Source: Entrophospora sp. SA101
Taxonomy: Eukaryota; Glomeromycota; Glomeromycetes; Entrophosporales; Entrophosporaceae
Direction of reading: 5' to 3'
DNA: 64,000 nt
NCBI GenBank assembly: GCA_958430865.1
Contig: CAUDNR010003757.1
Coordinates: 1-64,000 of the forward strand
Shown here one piece after another: positions 25,306 to 37,386 of the stretch. The translations under genes and the position numbers were made by a program. How positions within the stretch are numbered: the first letter of the stretch is position 1; each line of letters starts with the position of its first letter. A model generated the notes under the pieces. That model was given only the letters and a program-made list of their open reading frames with translations, ran no database searches and was not told the origin of the DNA.

Positions 25306-26276
25306 ATGTCTATTGTATTGACCGCAATTGTGTTTGTCAAGTCCATCAATGGCTCCAGAACCTTAAGCGGCACAGCTACAGCCATATTGGATGATGATGA
25401 ATATGTAGACATCCAATACAAGGCATTCAATGTAGACAAAGCAAATTTAATTGATGAAATTCAAGAAAACACCATCATGTTGTTTGCAGGAAAATACATA
25501 TTCGACGAATCGCAATTATTTGTGAGTATTTTATCTATTTTTTTGTCTTGCTTTTTTAAATAACAATAATTAAAATAACATATTTCTTGTCACACACTCC
25601 AGGTCACAGTGAATAAATCAACCCTACTTGACCTGAAAACCATAGAAGACAAACCAACTATATACGATCTGCCAATTAGTCCTTTATATGGTGTCATAAC
25701 TGCTCTGTGTGTAACACCTTCAAAAAATCAAAACGACAAACATTACTTCACTATGTCTTGAAGAACATACGACCCATTTAAAGGTGGATACACATCAATG
25801 GACATTCCATGTTTTTATGATCCTGATAATGGTCGTCATGGTGGTGTTCCCAATGCTACAAAAAACGGGAAACAAATTTTTACTGTAGCAGGCGAGGTTT
25901 TTCTGGGCAGAAAGCTTGTGCAAGTCTTTGCAAGCAAAATTGAGTGGACTTATCCGAGTGTTGAAAAGACCAACAACAACAATGAAAAGAAATCCTCACG
26001 CAAAGCATTAAAATCCAAACACCTGGATTTTGAGGAACAATTCATGAGTTCCAACAGCAGAGAAAGACCACAAATCACATCAGGAAGTCAGGCAAAAAAA
26101 GAAGAAGCATAGACCTTGATCCACAAGAAGAATCAAGCACAGCAAGGGCAACAAAACTGACACACACAATGAATGAAGTTGTCAGTAAGAATAAAGGTTG
26201 TGAAAATGATGACGATGATAATGAAAACGAAACAGTGGTAAATGACAACGGTGACGAGAGTTGTGACACTGAATAA
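25306..26276 (+). pseudogene. OB-fold-like element-associated gene, nonsense and frameshift (copy 1)
   Basis: Exon 1 is 25306-25521 (MSIVLTAIVFVKSINGSRTL, then AILDDDEYVDIQYKAF, IQENTIMLFAGKYIF). A GT-AG intron leads to exon 2 at 25603 (VTVNKSTLLDL, PLYGVITALCVTP, CFYDPDNGRHGG, FTVAGEVFLGRKLVQVFASK). The strand-rich pattern with VAGEV resembles OB-fold proteins that recur in Rhizophagus genomes, perhaps ssDNA-binding and transposon-linked; this is from memory. In-frame TGA at 25759-25761, and a +1 shift in the A7 run near 26095 after which a basic/acidic tail (KRRSIDLDP...DESCDTE) continues to TAA at 26274. Both lesions are shared with copy 2, so they predate the duplication. Confidence 0.55.
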
Positions 26277-26280
26277 TTCT

Positions 26281-26445
26281 CATTATTCTTTTTTTTTCAT
26301 TTCCATTTGTATTTTTTTTTTTGCAATAAAAAATTACGTATATCAAATTTTTTTTTCAGTTCTACTTGTATTTTTTTTTGCAATAAAATTTATGTAGATC
26401 AAATTTTTTTTTCAGAAAAATAAAAAAAAAAATTTTTTTTGAAAT
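26281..26445 (+). repeat. T-rich near-tandem 3' repeat
   Basis: Two imperfect units of about 65 bp, each with a T-run, TTGCAATAAAA and ATCAAATTTTTTTTCAG. AATAAA-like hexamers could serve as polyadenylation signals for the gene upstream. The same sequence is in copy 2. Confidence 0.6.
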
Positions 26446-26543
26446 CACCACCCAGCGAAAGCAAAAATTCTTTCCCAAAAAATTAAGTTTAAAAAGTTTA
26501 AAAAACAGAGATTTTTCGGTTTCATTGCAATTGCAACGCATTG

Positions 26544-26590
26544 CTTGCAACTCAATTCAATGCAACTCAATTCAATGCAACTCAATTGCA
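26544..26590 (+). repeat. 15-bp tandem repeat CAACTCAATTCAATG
   Basis: Three tandem units flanked on both sides by TTGCAATTGCAA palindromes. It lies just before a short basic open frame (to 26805, RKRRQSARN) that I do not recognise. Identical in copy 2. Confidence 0.8.
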
Positions 26591-26809
26591 ATTGCAACCT
26601 ATATATGAAACGAAACATTTGCCGTACGACACAATTTTTGCTAAATATGGTGAAAACGTTGATCGCGCCAAAAGCCGAAAAATCAAGTGCGGCTAAACGC
26701 AAAAGGAGACAATCGGCGAGAAACCTGCACGGAAGTCGCACGATTTGCGAGTTTTGGAAGGAGATCGTGACACGGCAAATGTTAAATCTTTTTTTTTGTG
26801 GTTAATTAA

Positions 26810-28357
26810 TTAATATATATATTACCAAGGGGATGCCTTTGGGGAATATTGGACAGATGAATTAATTGCTAGCTAGGAACCTAATTAAATATTGGTAAAG
26901 CCTGTTATCTCTTTGATGTAGAGTCAGACATAAAGGTCATTATACCTTGACATAGAGTCAGTATAGTGTGGAAAGCCACAAAAGCCTCGGGTTATCTTGG
27001 ACATAGAGTCAGATATATAGGTTACCTTGGATGTATATTAGAAACCTCTAATTAACTTGGGACTTGGAGTCTGGTACAACAACTTAATTGGAGTCACTAG
27101 AACAAGGTCTAGTGGGTTACAAGCATAATAACTAAGTATTAATAAGAAAACTCGGATTGCACTCTTGCACTAGCAAAAAGTATGAAGTATTGACAGTTAT
27201 AACTAATTAGCCATCTATATGAGGCTAACAGTATTAGCCAAAGTTGATATCATGTGTTGTTATTTGTTGCAAATCTATGGCTGACTTCCAATTAGCCAGA
27301 GAAAAGTAAACAAGTAAAGTAAATAAAATAGGAACTCTATAAGCCTTTGTTGCTTAATAGAAGGGCTGTCTTTATTTATTGTAATTAATTGCTATTTGTA
27401 CTGTAAAGTGTGCTTACAAATTCGCCAAGGTTTTCTAGTGTAAACATTCAAATAATTATTTAACATTTTTAATGAACAAGTAATATTCAAATAATTATTT
27501 AACATTTTTAATGAACAAGTAATTTAATTGTTGTAAAATTACAAAAGTTATTTTTATTTCATTTAAATTTTAGTTCTTTAAATAATAAAATTACAATACT
27601 TAAAATACAAATATAGATCATATTGGTAATAAATAAATTAAATTAATATTACAATCTCTATGTTGTATGGGAGCTTATAGACTTCCCAGAAAGTATGATC
27701 ATAGTATGATCATAGTAAAGATAACCTCCTTAGATATAAGTAAATATAAAGATAATAATAAGATAATTATATTCAAAATAACCTAATAAAATATATGATT
27801 ACAATAATAATATCTTTAATTCAACAATAAATACTGATTGTTAATAAGATTCCTATAGATTACCAATATGGTAATAAAAATTAATTACCAAATTCAATTA
27901 GTTTTGTGACCAATAATTTCAGGGATTGTTGCATCTAGGTACATGAAAGAGGCAGTAACCAAGACAAGTGTAAATAAATTCATAAAATAAATCAACCAAC
28001 AAGTGTAACCAAAAGTTAACTTGAAACCCACCCAGCAATAAAAGAAAATAATCAAAGTTGACCAAAAACCATACTCACATTGGTATGTCTTATAAGTTTA
28101 TATCTATTTCCAACAAAGAATTATAAAGTTACCTCCAAGGCAGATCTGAAGAAAGAAATTGATCTTGTAGCCCAATTTCAAGGGGAAAAGGTTGTTACAG
28201 ATGATAGAGATATAAAAAATTGAACAGTAACAGTTAATTTCTGATTTGAATAAATTTTATTAATAAAAATAACGATTTACTATATATTTCCAGTTACACA
28301 ATTCAAATTCCATTTAAAGAAAAAATATCAACACGCAAAGTATAAATATTCTAAAAT
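26810..28357. other. Gene-free stretch of duplication B1
   Basis: No coding frame recognised. It holds a degenerate motif (T)GACATAGAGTCAG recurring three or four times at 26915-27015. It also holds two perfect 39-bp tandem units (27446-27523), a GTATGATCATA doublet near 27700, and a partial R60-like word (ACCAATAATTTCAGGGAT) near 27909-27926. Confidence 0.55.
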
Positions 28358-30187
28358 TTAAAAATCTTTTGGTAATTTTCTCTTCTTTTTCAATTCTTCT
28401 AATTTTAATTTTCGAGCAGACATAGGAGATGTTTCAATCTTCATTGACCAACTTATTGACTGTGAGAGTGGTGTTTTGTACCCTAATTCTAACTCTTGTG
28501 AAATATCTATTAATTTCTTGATGTTTTTATCCACAGAGATCTTTTTCAAGGTTAATAAACAAAATCTATTAATAAAAATTCAAGTTTGCTGAAAGATATT
28601 ACTGAATTAAAACACTTACACGTAATTTAACCAATTGTAGTATTGCTTTTCTCATTTGTGGGAAATCGTAAAAAGTGACAGGAAAGTCACATTCACTGAT
28701 CTTTTCAAATATGTATAACTCAGGACCAACTATTTTCAATGTATAAAATTTCATATTCAAACCTAATTTAAAAATAAAATTAGCAAGTATATCCAAGTCT
28801 GATAGTTATTTACAATGCCTGATTATAAAATAAATTCACTTGCCAGAAACTATAACTCCATGCACTTTAATCTTATCAGTTTGATCCAAGTCTGATTCTG
28901 AAATTGCCTTTTCACTTATAAAATTAAGCATGTCATGTAATTCGGTACATAATTTTACAGTATCAGAAAGTTCTTTTTTTATATCTTCACTTTCTTTGTA
29001 TTTGCTACCTTCAACAATTAAGACTTCAGATCTTCGAAATAACAATGATTCAATAACTATATCAGGAACAAGGGCCTGGTCTATATTATCATCCAATGTT
29101 TTAAATTTGTTTCTCCTGACTTTGTTTGCAAAAAGTGGTCTAAAATAAATGCAGTTAATTAGCAAAATATATAAATTTTTTGGTTTCAAATATTATAAAA
29201 TTTAGTTCTTACTTATTAGACTCTATTATATAATTGGTACCATAAAATAAATTAAAAAATGTATGAAAAAATAATCCACTAGTAATGTGTGGTTCTGAAT
29301 GTTCTCGATTCCAATACTGAGGATCTAATTTAAAGTATCTGAGACTGATAAAATTCTTTTAATTAAATGACTAAAATGATTTAATTAGTGATCAAAATAA
29401 AATAAAAAATGAAAATTCTCACATTGTTTCAAATATGATTCGAATGAAAGATAGTAAAGCATCATTTAGATCAAGTCCAAATACGTTATCATCCTTGTAA
29501 AAATTTTTTAACATTGAACTTGCACCATCAATATTTGTTAATTTTGATATATTCTCTATACGATTAAATACAATATCATTGATATCAGAGTCCTCTATTT
29601 CTTGATTTAGTTTCATTGAATATCTTTCTTTGATCTTATTGTATGGAACCTTTAGAAAGAGTGGATCATCCAGATCCAAAACTCCAATCCGGATTATGCT
29701 GCTAAATGTTACAACAGTAATTTACATTATTATAAATTTGCTACTAATAATTTATTTATTTTGAATAAAAAAATTTATTACTCTGGTTCTGATTTTTGAA
29801 ATATTGGTGTCATCAGATCCAAGATTGTGCTATCCTTAAAATAGAAAAAAAAAGAAATATTTAAACCCAATCGTAACCCTAAATAAAAGTAACTATCACT
29901 ATATATACAAACATTCCCAAATTTTGGCATCACATTTTCTTGTTGATTTTCATTATTTAATGTTTTTTTATCTGACAGTTTTGGTAGCTTTGATCTAAGT
30001 ATATATGTATATATAACGTTGTTAGAAGATGCTAAAAAATATATATATGTCTAGAGTAGTGGCAACAGTGGCAGCAGTTGCATACAACCACAACCACCAC
30101 CATCATTCTTTTTAAATATATAACTTCTTACCCTTTGGTATTTGCTCTCTTAATATCGGCACCTCTTTTTCCTTTCTTATAATCCAT
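28358..30187 (-). CDS. Intact 407-aa PD-(D/E)XK-like lineage-specific gene (copy 1)
   Basis: Eight exons (30187-30132, 29994-29913, 29834-29782, 29701-29423, 29344-29213, 29139-28844, 28762-28620, 28540-28358) sum to 1,224 nt, exactly 408 codons. Every junction preserves frame. Intron 6 uses a GC donor (G|GCAAGT), without which the conserved HGVIVSGLNMKFYTLK would be broken. Exon 6 reads PDIVIES...EVLIVEGSKYKES. The spacing resembles the PD...(D/E)xK core of restriction-endonuclease-like folds, though the final lysine is one residue late. It continues to VSGLNMKFYTLKIVGPELY and a Lys-rich C-terminus. I know this type only as an expanded uncharacterised family in Rhizophagus. Nuclease activity is an inference. 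Copy 2 encodes the same protein. Confidence 0.72.
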
Positions 30188-30237
30188 TTTTAAAAAAAAA
30201 TAGTAATTAAACGTTTGATTGACATGCACGTTTTACG

Positions 30238-31177
30238 TCATAGGAGGACTTTCATATGATTGGCTGGTTTTGCCGATCAAATTTAATTGATTATTGATAC
30301 ATTTTAAGGACACTAATAAAAAATACATAATTTATTCCACATGAACGCTAATATTCACTGTGCAAAAGAATCAAAAAAGAATCATAAACCTCATATGCTT
30401 TACTTAGAAGCGAAAATGCCGCCAACTACTACTATTACTAGATCGTGTGCAATTACTATATGTCAACCAACCGGGGAAAGGTAACTGAGAATGTTCTTTT
30501 TAAAGGTCATGCTAATAAATACTTTTCCAGGTTATGTTCAAGAAACGATGCAATTTGTTTAAACAGCTACACACGGATGTCAAATTTATTAATATATAAG
30601 GTGCGCAAAATTTATACTATTTATCAACTAACTACTTTTACTTCATTTATGAGATATTAATACGTATATCAATAACAATATTATACACGGATGTCAAGAG
30701 GCAGTAGTAGTAACAGTTAGTTGTTTTATAATTACTGCTAACAATTTTGTATAATAATATATATTTATTTATTATTAGATAAATATAATAAATAAAAAAT
30801 AAAAATATACTACTTGGTAAACATGGAGGAAAACTTGTACGTTTTTTATAAGTGAAGTAGATCAATTAAACTCATGTTTTACTTAGCAAAATATAAACTT
30901 CTACATGCAAGAATTTAGTTGAAACTTAGATCAACTACGTTTTAAATAATTTTATTAAAGAAAAAAAAATACAACATATATTTCTCTCAAAAAAATAAAT
31001 CAAAATCGATTAGCATTAATATTATTTTCTTTTGGTAACATAGTACAGTTCACTCTCTCTATAACGGATCATTTGTCTGGGGAAAAAAGATCCGTTATCT
31101 AAAACTGTAAACGATAAAAAATTTATTGCAAATATAGTGTAACATATCTGACCAATCATATGAATGTCCTCCTATGA
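30238..31177. mobile_element. 940-bp MULE-type TIR element (copy 1)
   Basis: Both ends carry TCATAGGAGGAC(T/A)TTCATATG followed by ATTGG as inverted repeats (about 26 bp, one mismatch). They are bounded by a perfect 9-bp direct repeat CGTTTTACG (30229-30237 and 31178-31186). The 9-bp duplication points to Mutator-like transposition. No transposase frame is inside, so it is non-autonomous. It sits 42 bp upstream of the 407-aa gene's start codon. Inside, a 10-bp inverted repeat ATAACGGATC/GATCCGTTAT (31061-31098) suggests an older nested terminus. Confidence 0.85.
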
Positions 31178-31186
31178 CGTTTTACG

Positions 31187-32722
31187 CGCGTATGGGTTGT
31201 ACAAAGAATTATTTTTTTTTTTTTTTTTTTTTGGACGAGGAAACATGAATGTTACTTTGATAGGGCTTGTTCTGAAGACCTGTTTTTTATTAATAGTGAG
31301 AGGTACTTTTATTTTCGTGTTGATGTGTGTATTATTTATAAATGTATATTGAAATCAAAACACGGAGCAGAACTTGTGGCGTCTCTTTAGGTATTTATTA
31401 CAAGATTCATGATAAATAAATAAACTATTGGTATCGTTTTGCTTTTCGTAACTTATATTAATATTATTAAATAATAATACATAATTATAAGAAAATGACA
31501 AGGCAGCATAATTGAAAGCACATATGCTATCTTGAAGACATTACAGTCATTCTTTCACGTTCCTCATGTACACAAGGCTAATCTGACCAAGTTTCGCCCG
31601 ATGATATGACGATGCAATTAAGTTCCAGGGGGGGGTCGCATGGCTCTGGAGTTTACCAAAAGATTGCATCATTGTCAAGGCATTTTCACGAATCCTACCT
31701 AATTTTCCTCACAGTGTCTGGACTGGTGTTACACGGATATAGTATGCTGGCCAAAAAGTTGTCTGCAATGATCCTACCTCTAGGGTAAAGATGGATGGCT
31801 CTGCAACCAACAAATCGCACTCTGGAGGTTGCTTGCAACCTGATCAAAGGGTTTTAATGTTAGTATAATTTTTGGTAAGAAATTACAACTTTATTCTAGG
31901 TGAGGGAGGTAACACACAGAAATCATCACATAAGTAAGTGCCAACCAATGTTGGAATTTTGTAACTAATGCAGATTTCTACAAATTTAAAAACTATCTGC
32001 AGGAAATTACTAGTGTATGATGTTACACCTGGGCATTGAATTTCCTACACTGGTGCCAACTCTCATCAACAATCAATGCTCATTTGGTAACAATCAAGCC
32101 TGGTCTGAAGGGGAGTCTTTTGCCAACCTTGAAAAAGTCTTCCAACATGTGGGGGGCCTCACCTATGGAGAAAATTTCATGGTTATGGGGTGTGCAAAAG
32201 CACACAACCACATGTTTGCAATAGGAAATTTTATTAAATCTGACACCTGTTATTATCATCAGATTTATTATTCATAAGAAATCATACAATGGGAAGGAAA
32301 GTATTTTTTTTAATCCTTCCTATTTATTTATTTATTCTTGTGAACCCAGAGATCTGGGCAGACACACATTATTAAAAGTTTCATTTATGCATGGCCTTGG
32401 CGTTATTACTACTTGGGTGATGCAATTGTTTGTTATGTCAAAAATGATATCAAATGTATTGAATAATCATTGGGAAGAAAGGAATTCACACATGAGGAAA
32501 GTATTAAATAGCAATATTTGTTTATTTTATTTTTTATTTTAACCAAGATATATAATTAATTGTATTGAAAAAATACAAAGATAAAAAATTGCCAGAGTGA
32601 TTACATGGAATCCAAGGCTGGACCAATCACATCATTACATATTTCAAGGTCAATCAAGCAATTATTTGAATATATTGGTGCATTTTGTAATCTTATTGAA
32701 GGGGATAGGTTTGTACATAATT
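31187..32722. other. Right part of duplication B1, no gene recognised
   Basis: A run of about 22 Ts near 31210, a G7 tract near 31628 and scattered short frames without family resemblance. It also contains the right edge of the duplication (near 32700), where the two copies begin to differ. Confidence 0.5.
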
Positions 32723-33250
32723 TTACAAATAAAGTTATTTACCTTAATGTAATAATCATTATATATAAATTAATTTTTAAGTTTCAAAAATTGATTATTT
32801 TGTAAAATATAAATTTTTACAATTGTAAGAGTTACTTTTCAACAAGATAAATTATAAGTATTTCGAACAGATACTTTAATTATTGTAAAAATACAAATTA
32901 CCTTTATTTCTTAGAAGATAATCCTTTTTATGTTAAAAATACATAAATAATAAAAATATAAATAAACTATAATTAATTTTATTGTTATAATCTATTTGGA
33001 AGATATTTTGAACATAATAATGTTGCTGGAACTCGAAATTAGTGCTGATTTACTAGCTGAATATTATAATTTTGAATTATTTATTTTTTTTTTTATTTTT
33101 ATCTGTGTATTTTTAATATATATATTATTTAATCCTATTTTTATTTTTCTATTTATTTATTTTAACTTTATTTAGTAAGAAATAATGTCGATGAGCCATA
33201 TTCCGACTATTTAGCCAGAAAATGACTAAATGGCCAGGTTATGACTAAAA
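32723..33250. other. A+T-rich spacer between B1 and A2
   Basis: Nothing recognised. Confidence 0.5.
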
Positions 33251-34510
33251 AGTTATTAATTTATGTAAAAATTCATTATTGTTATCAATTACACCCATAT
33301 ATAAAAAAAGGCATTGATTCAGCAAAAATAATCATTTGATCAAACCACTGAGCATATTCTTCAAAGTTTTTGGCATATTGGATGTCTTATGAAGGTATTT
33401 CTGAATCATGTTCACCCTTGAATAGTCGGGCTGACTCAATTGCACCCAACTTGATGTTTTGTTCCACACTATTGTGAGATCAAAATCCGCGTCTCACACA
33501 AATCTCTTGGATTTGGTTAAACTAATATTTATTTCGTTTTATGGCAGTATCCGGTTATGTAATTTTTTGATTACTTTCTCTTACTATATCGCTCAAACTA
33601 TTTAACTATGTACAGGGCAAGTTTCCTTATTTCACTTCCAGTAACGTTTTCTCAGCAGTTCTTTCCCTTGAGTATTGTATTTTCATAATTATCGAGAATA
33701 AAAATAATAGAAGGAAATTCTTTGACTATAATTATGGTTTGGCCAACCTTTAATATATATCAGATCAATAAAATTAACCTCCCTTTTCACAGCATTTTTC
33801 ATCTAGCAATTACATATCGATAAAAAACATGTTTCCATCTGCCAAAAAATGTTTGAATAACATAAATATCAATACAGAAGTTGGTTCAAAAAATCAAACT
33901 TGTTCATTCTATACATTGTTGAAAGAGTGAATATGTAAATTAACCCAATTGAATTTTTGTTTTATGAGGTTCGTTCACCTCCTCTTCATGTCTCAAAAAG
34001 CACATTGTCATAACTTTTTTTCTAATAGTGGAAAATTGAGAAAACACAGAGATTTGACAGCTTCACAAAAGATCGTTCTGGAGGAAGGTTTCATGATGAC
34101 ATAATAAAAAAATAGATTCATTATTGCATGCAAAAGATATCCGGTTTTTCAGGCAATTTCAAAAAGTAAATACTGGCACATTTGTCGGCAAAAATATATA
34201 CTAATACATGATGGAATAATATTTCCTAAATTTAAATATAATTAACTTGATTAGGCATTGAAAATCATCCAGATTTACAAAGATTAGCATAGTGGAAGTT
34301 TGTTGTTACACTAAATGTTGTACAGAACTCATTGCTTCTGAAACTTCGCCAGTGTATAGTTGTTACCTCTCTAAATTGGAGATCAAGTTCGGATCAAATT
34401 CAAATCCAGTTTATCACTTACTTTTTATTGCCAGAATGTTTGCCGTGTATTTTAAAGCTACGTTGCACAATATAAAAAATTAGTGTAACATTTCAAATTT
34501 CCACTATGCT
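33251..34510 (+). repeat. Repeat A, copy 2 (1,260 bp), ends at MITE terminus
   Basis: Same 1,260 bp as 20125-21384. The right limit of homology coincides with the last base of the MITE's right inverted repeat (34286-34510). The ACAAAGATT duplication is present on the left (34277-34285) but absent on the right, where unrelated GAGGCGGTC follows. Confidence 0.9.
34286..34510. mobile_element. 225-bp Mutator-type MITE, copy lacking right TSD
   Basis: Same element as 21160-21384. It has left ACAAAGATT only, so it arrived with the flanking repeat rather than by ordinary transposition. Confidence 0.85.
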
Positions 34511-36010
34511 GAGGCGGTCACATTCTTTTTTTTAAAGTACTTTCGAATCATAGTGTTTTCCCAGCCCTATATTAATATGCAATTTTAGAATCGTGTAACA
34601 AATGCATAAATCCCTTAAACGGTTTTTCGGCTATTGATAGCAGAAATTTTTTTTTCCTGTTATAAAAAACTTTTTCTGAAGGTACCACTTCCTAATACGA
34701 AAATGATCTTTGAGATTTAGCTGATTGAACTGTGAATAAAAATTCGGTTGTTGTCCTTGTGGTTTTTGTAAAATCTTCCTTAAAAGTTGGTCGATTGACT
34801 ATTTTTACTTTACATATCGTTAAATTGGCCAATAAGGATGCAAGGTCGTGATCAAAAAATCATTTTGTGTTACCATTAAAGAATACTACTTTGACCGTTT
34901 AAGAGATAAATTTATAAATAAACCGTGTTAAATGTAGTAAATATTGTAATTATGATGTTGGTAGTAATATAATTAATTATATTGAAACATTTTTTGAAAC
35001 ATTTTTTAATTTTTATAAATGTGAGAAAAAAATATCACGCATTGACAAAATATCTTTTTCTTTGACTTGTCATACTTGACGAAATTGATAATTAAATTGA
35101 CTAATTAATATTAATGACCGAAAGGTAAATATTATTTTCCTTAATTTTATATAATGACATTATAAACCCGTGGAAATATCAAGCATTTTTATCTAGTAGG
35201 AAAATTATAAAACATTTCGTTCAGAAATACGTAAAGTGATACTGACGAAGGAATTAAAAATAATGGACGGGTTAAAGTAGTAAGTAGCATTATTTTTTTT
35301 TACTCTCATGTAGATTTTTCTTTAATTGTTGTATAAAAACAGTAATAATTGTCATTGTAATGCAATGATGGGCAAATTATAACTGAAGAGAGTTCATCGT
35401 GGGAAAAATCCTTTATATTTATGGGTAAATTAACAAAAATTGTCACATTAAATTAGTCACATTTTTGTTATTGTTATAACCTAATATGTTGATAATTGAT
35501 CAATAATCCCTTATTACTATATTACAACAAAGTATCATCAATTACATTAAGTTAGTCACTGCATCTAAGATTTTACATGTTTGTTCTGGTCTTATTTTAA
35601 CCTAATGTATTAAATTTGTTTCAATACCAATTGTCCGATAATTGATCGATATAATTGATAAACACATCTTTTTTTTCCCAAAAAAAATCTCCCATGAATT
35701 TTACCTTATAAAACTCTCATGAAAACCTCTCATAAACTTTAAAAAAACTTTTCTTAAAAAATTTTCATCAAAACCTTTTTTCTAAAAGAAAACTTTTTAA
35801 ATAAACAAACACGTTTTTACACCTTTTACAAAAAAAAAAAAGTTGAAATCAACATAACTGTTATGTTTACAACAGCTAACATTGTCATTCTTCTTGATAT
35901 TTGGTAACTGTTTTAATGGAGTTGCTATACCCACAAGTTGATGAATAATTACCATCTTTATCCGAAATCAACACTCTTGACAGTTCTATTCTTGTTGATT
36001 TATAGTTGAG
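34511..36010. other. Gene-poor A+T-rich region
   Basis: No gene recognised. A 19-mer ACTTTCGAATCATAGTGTT at 34539-34557 recurs at 60981-60999. A possible tiny first exon (ATGGACGGGTTAAAG, near 35263) cannot be substantiated. Confidence 0.4.
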
Positions 36011-36012
36011 AG

Positions 36013-36120
36013 ACCAACATCATAATTTGATTCGTCATCCAAGTTAATATCACAATCTGATTTGACATCTGAGCTAAATTGTGATGTTGGCTTAGATGAT
36101 GAATCAAATTATGATGTTGG
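36013..36120. repeat. 43-bp imperfect inverted repeat (hairpin)
   Basis: The arms at 36013-36055 and 36078-36120 match at about 38 of 43 positions (CCAACATCATAATTTGATTC at the outer left). They are separated by about 22 bp. The right arm lies in a plus-strand coding-like frame. Confidence 0.8.
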
Positions 36121-37055
36121 CTTAGATTACAAAACTGAAGTCGATGGTGAAACCTGAAATCATTACCGATAATGTTGCTGTGATTAAACAGCATGATAAA
36201 GAATTGTTGTCACTATTATCATTTTTATCTACAACCAATATGCTTCAAGTTATCGAATCAATCCAAGCAATCGAATCATCATCATCATTTGACAACACTG
36301 AAATTATTAAAAATAAAATCAATGATGAGCAAAATCAAGAAAGTATTTTGATGACAATGCAAGATACACAACTTGAACCAGGAATTGCTACCGATAATAT
36401 TGCTGTAATTGAACAGCATGATAACAAATTTTTTTCACTATCATCATTTTTATCTACAATCAACGCCAATATGCTTCGATTTATCAAATCAATTCAATCA
36501 TTCAAACTATCGTCATCTGATAACACTGAAAAAATTGAAGCGATTAAATCACCATTGTTGTCTGAAAATACTGAAAACTTGAGGCGATCGGATCATCATC
36601 ATCATCATGTGAAAATAGTGAAAAAATTAAAGCAATCAAATCATCGTCGTCGTCCAACAACACTGAAGAACTCAAAAACAATCGAATCATAATACTTGTC
36701 CAATGAGAATGAGCGTAATGGCAATGACTATTCTTCATCATTCCAATCATTATTGTCAGCAATTGATACTGACATACTTCAAGCGATTGTATTATTGTCG
36801 CTAAAAAATATTGAAGAATTCAAAGCATCTTACTCGAAGAAAGATTTAAATTGCTCAAGTATTGATTTTAGTTCAAATGAAAAAGAATGCTTGTCCAATG
36901 AGAATGGCAACAGCAATGACAATTCTTCAGTAATTGAATTGCCACAATCACATTGTTATCAGCAATTGACACTGACACACTTAAAGTCATTGAATCATTA
37001 TCTTTAAAAAATATCCAAGCATTCAAAGAAAAATTTAAATTGCTCAAGGATTGAT
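36040..37055 (+). pseudogene. Internally repetitive Ser/Asn-rich protein, frameshifted
   Basis: Plus-strand frames join into a repetitive protein. It opens with an acidic segment (ELNCDVGLDDESNYDVGLD), shifts frame near 36150, then runs 36153-36690 with two units containing ITDNVAVIKQHD / IATDNIAVIEQHD and SLLSFLSTTNMLQVIESIQ / LSSFLSTINANMLRFIKSIQ. After further shifts near 36590, 36690 and 36950, two more units follow: LLSAIDTDILQAIVLLSLKN and LLSAIDTDTLKVIESLSLKN, ending FKLLKD-TGA. The module is amphipathic and repeats about four times. No family recognised. Either decayed or affected by indel errors. Confidence 0.5.
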
Positions 37056-37386
37056 CCCAATCTTGTGTATTGTAAATGACATCTCTCAAAACCAGCCAGC
37101 CATCCCCCCAAGCAACACACAATAATGATACCAACGTCGTCAGTATCTCTATTCCTATTTTAATCTAATGTTTGGGCTCAAATGATCAAAAAGATGAAGA
37201 TAATTGGTTGAAAATTGGTTCATCAGGGAATTTTTTCTGATGCGGATTTATATAATTATTACACTATTTATGTAAGTTTGCGGCAGGCCCCATAATATTT
37301 TGCAAAAATCATACAAAAATTATGCAATTATTACATTGAGTGTAAATATTACATAATTTTTTATGCAAATATTACAACTTTACATA

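Larger units (their letters stand above)
23795..32722 (+). repeat. Segmental duplication B, copy 1 (8.9 kb)
   Basis: Direct-repeat partner of 49037-58277. From about 23960 to 32660 the two copies look identical by eye, with a constant offset of 25,554 bp from 24450 onward. The first ~150 bp and last ~60 bp differ at several sites. It contains a hAT-like MITE, a Gly/His-rich frame, an OB-fold-like pseudogene, an intact 407-aa gene and a 940-bp MULE-type element. Confidence 0.95.

Noticed and set aside
31089..31098. GATCCGTTAT hairpin with 31061-31070 as an independent terminator or element end
   Set aside because: Bacterial-type terminators do not apply, and no partner TIR or target duplication was found. 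Left as a note inside the MULE-type element.
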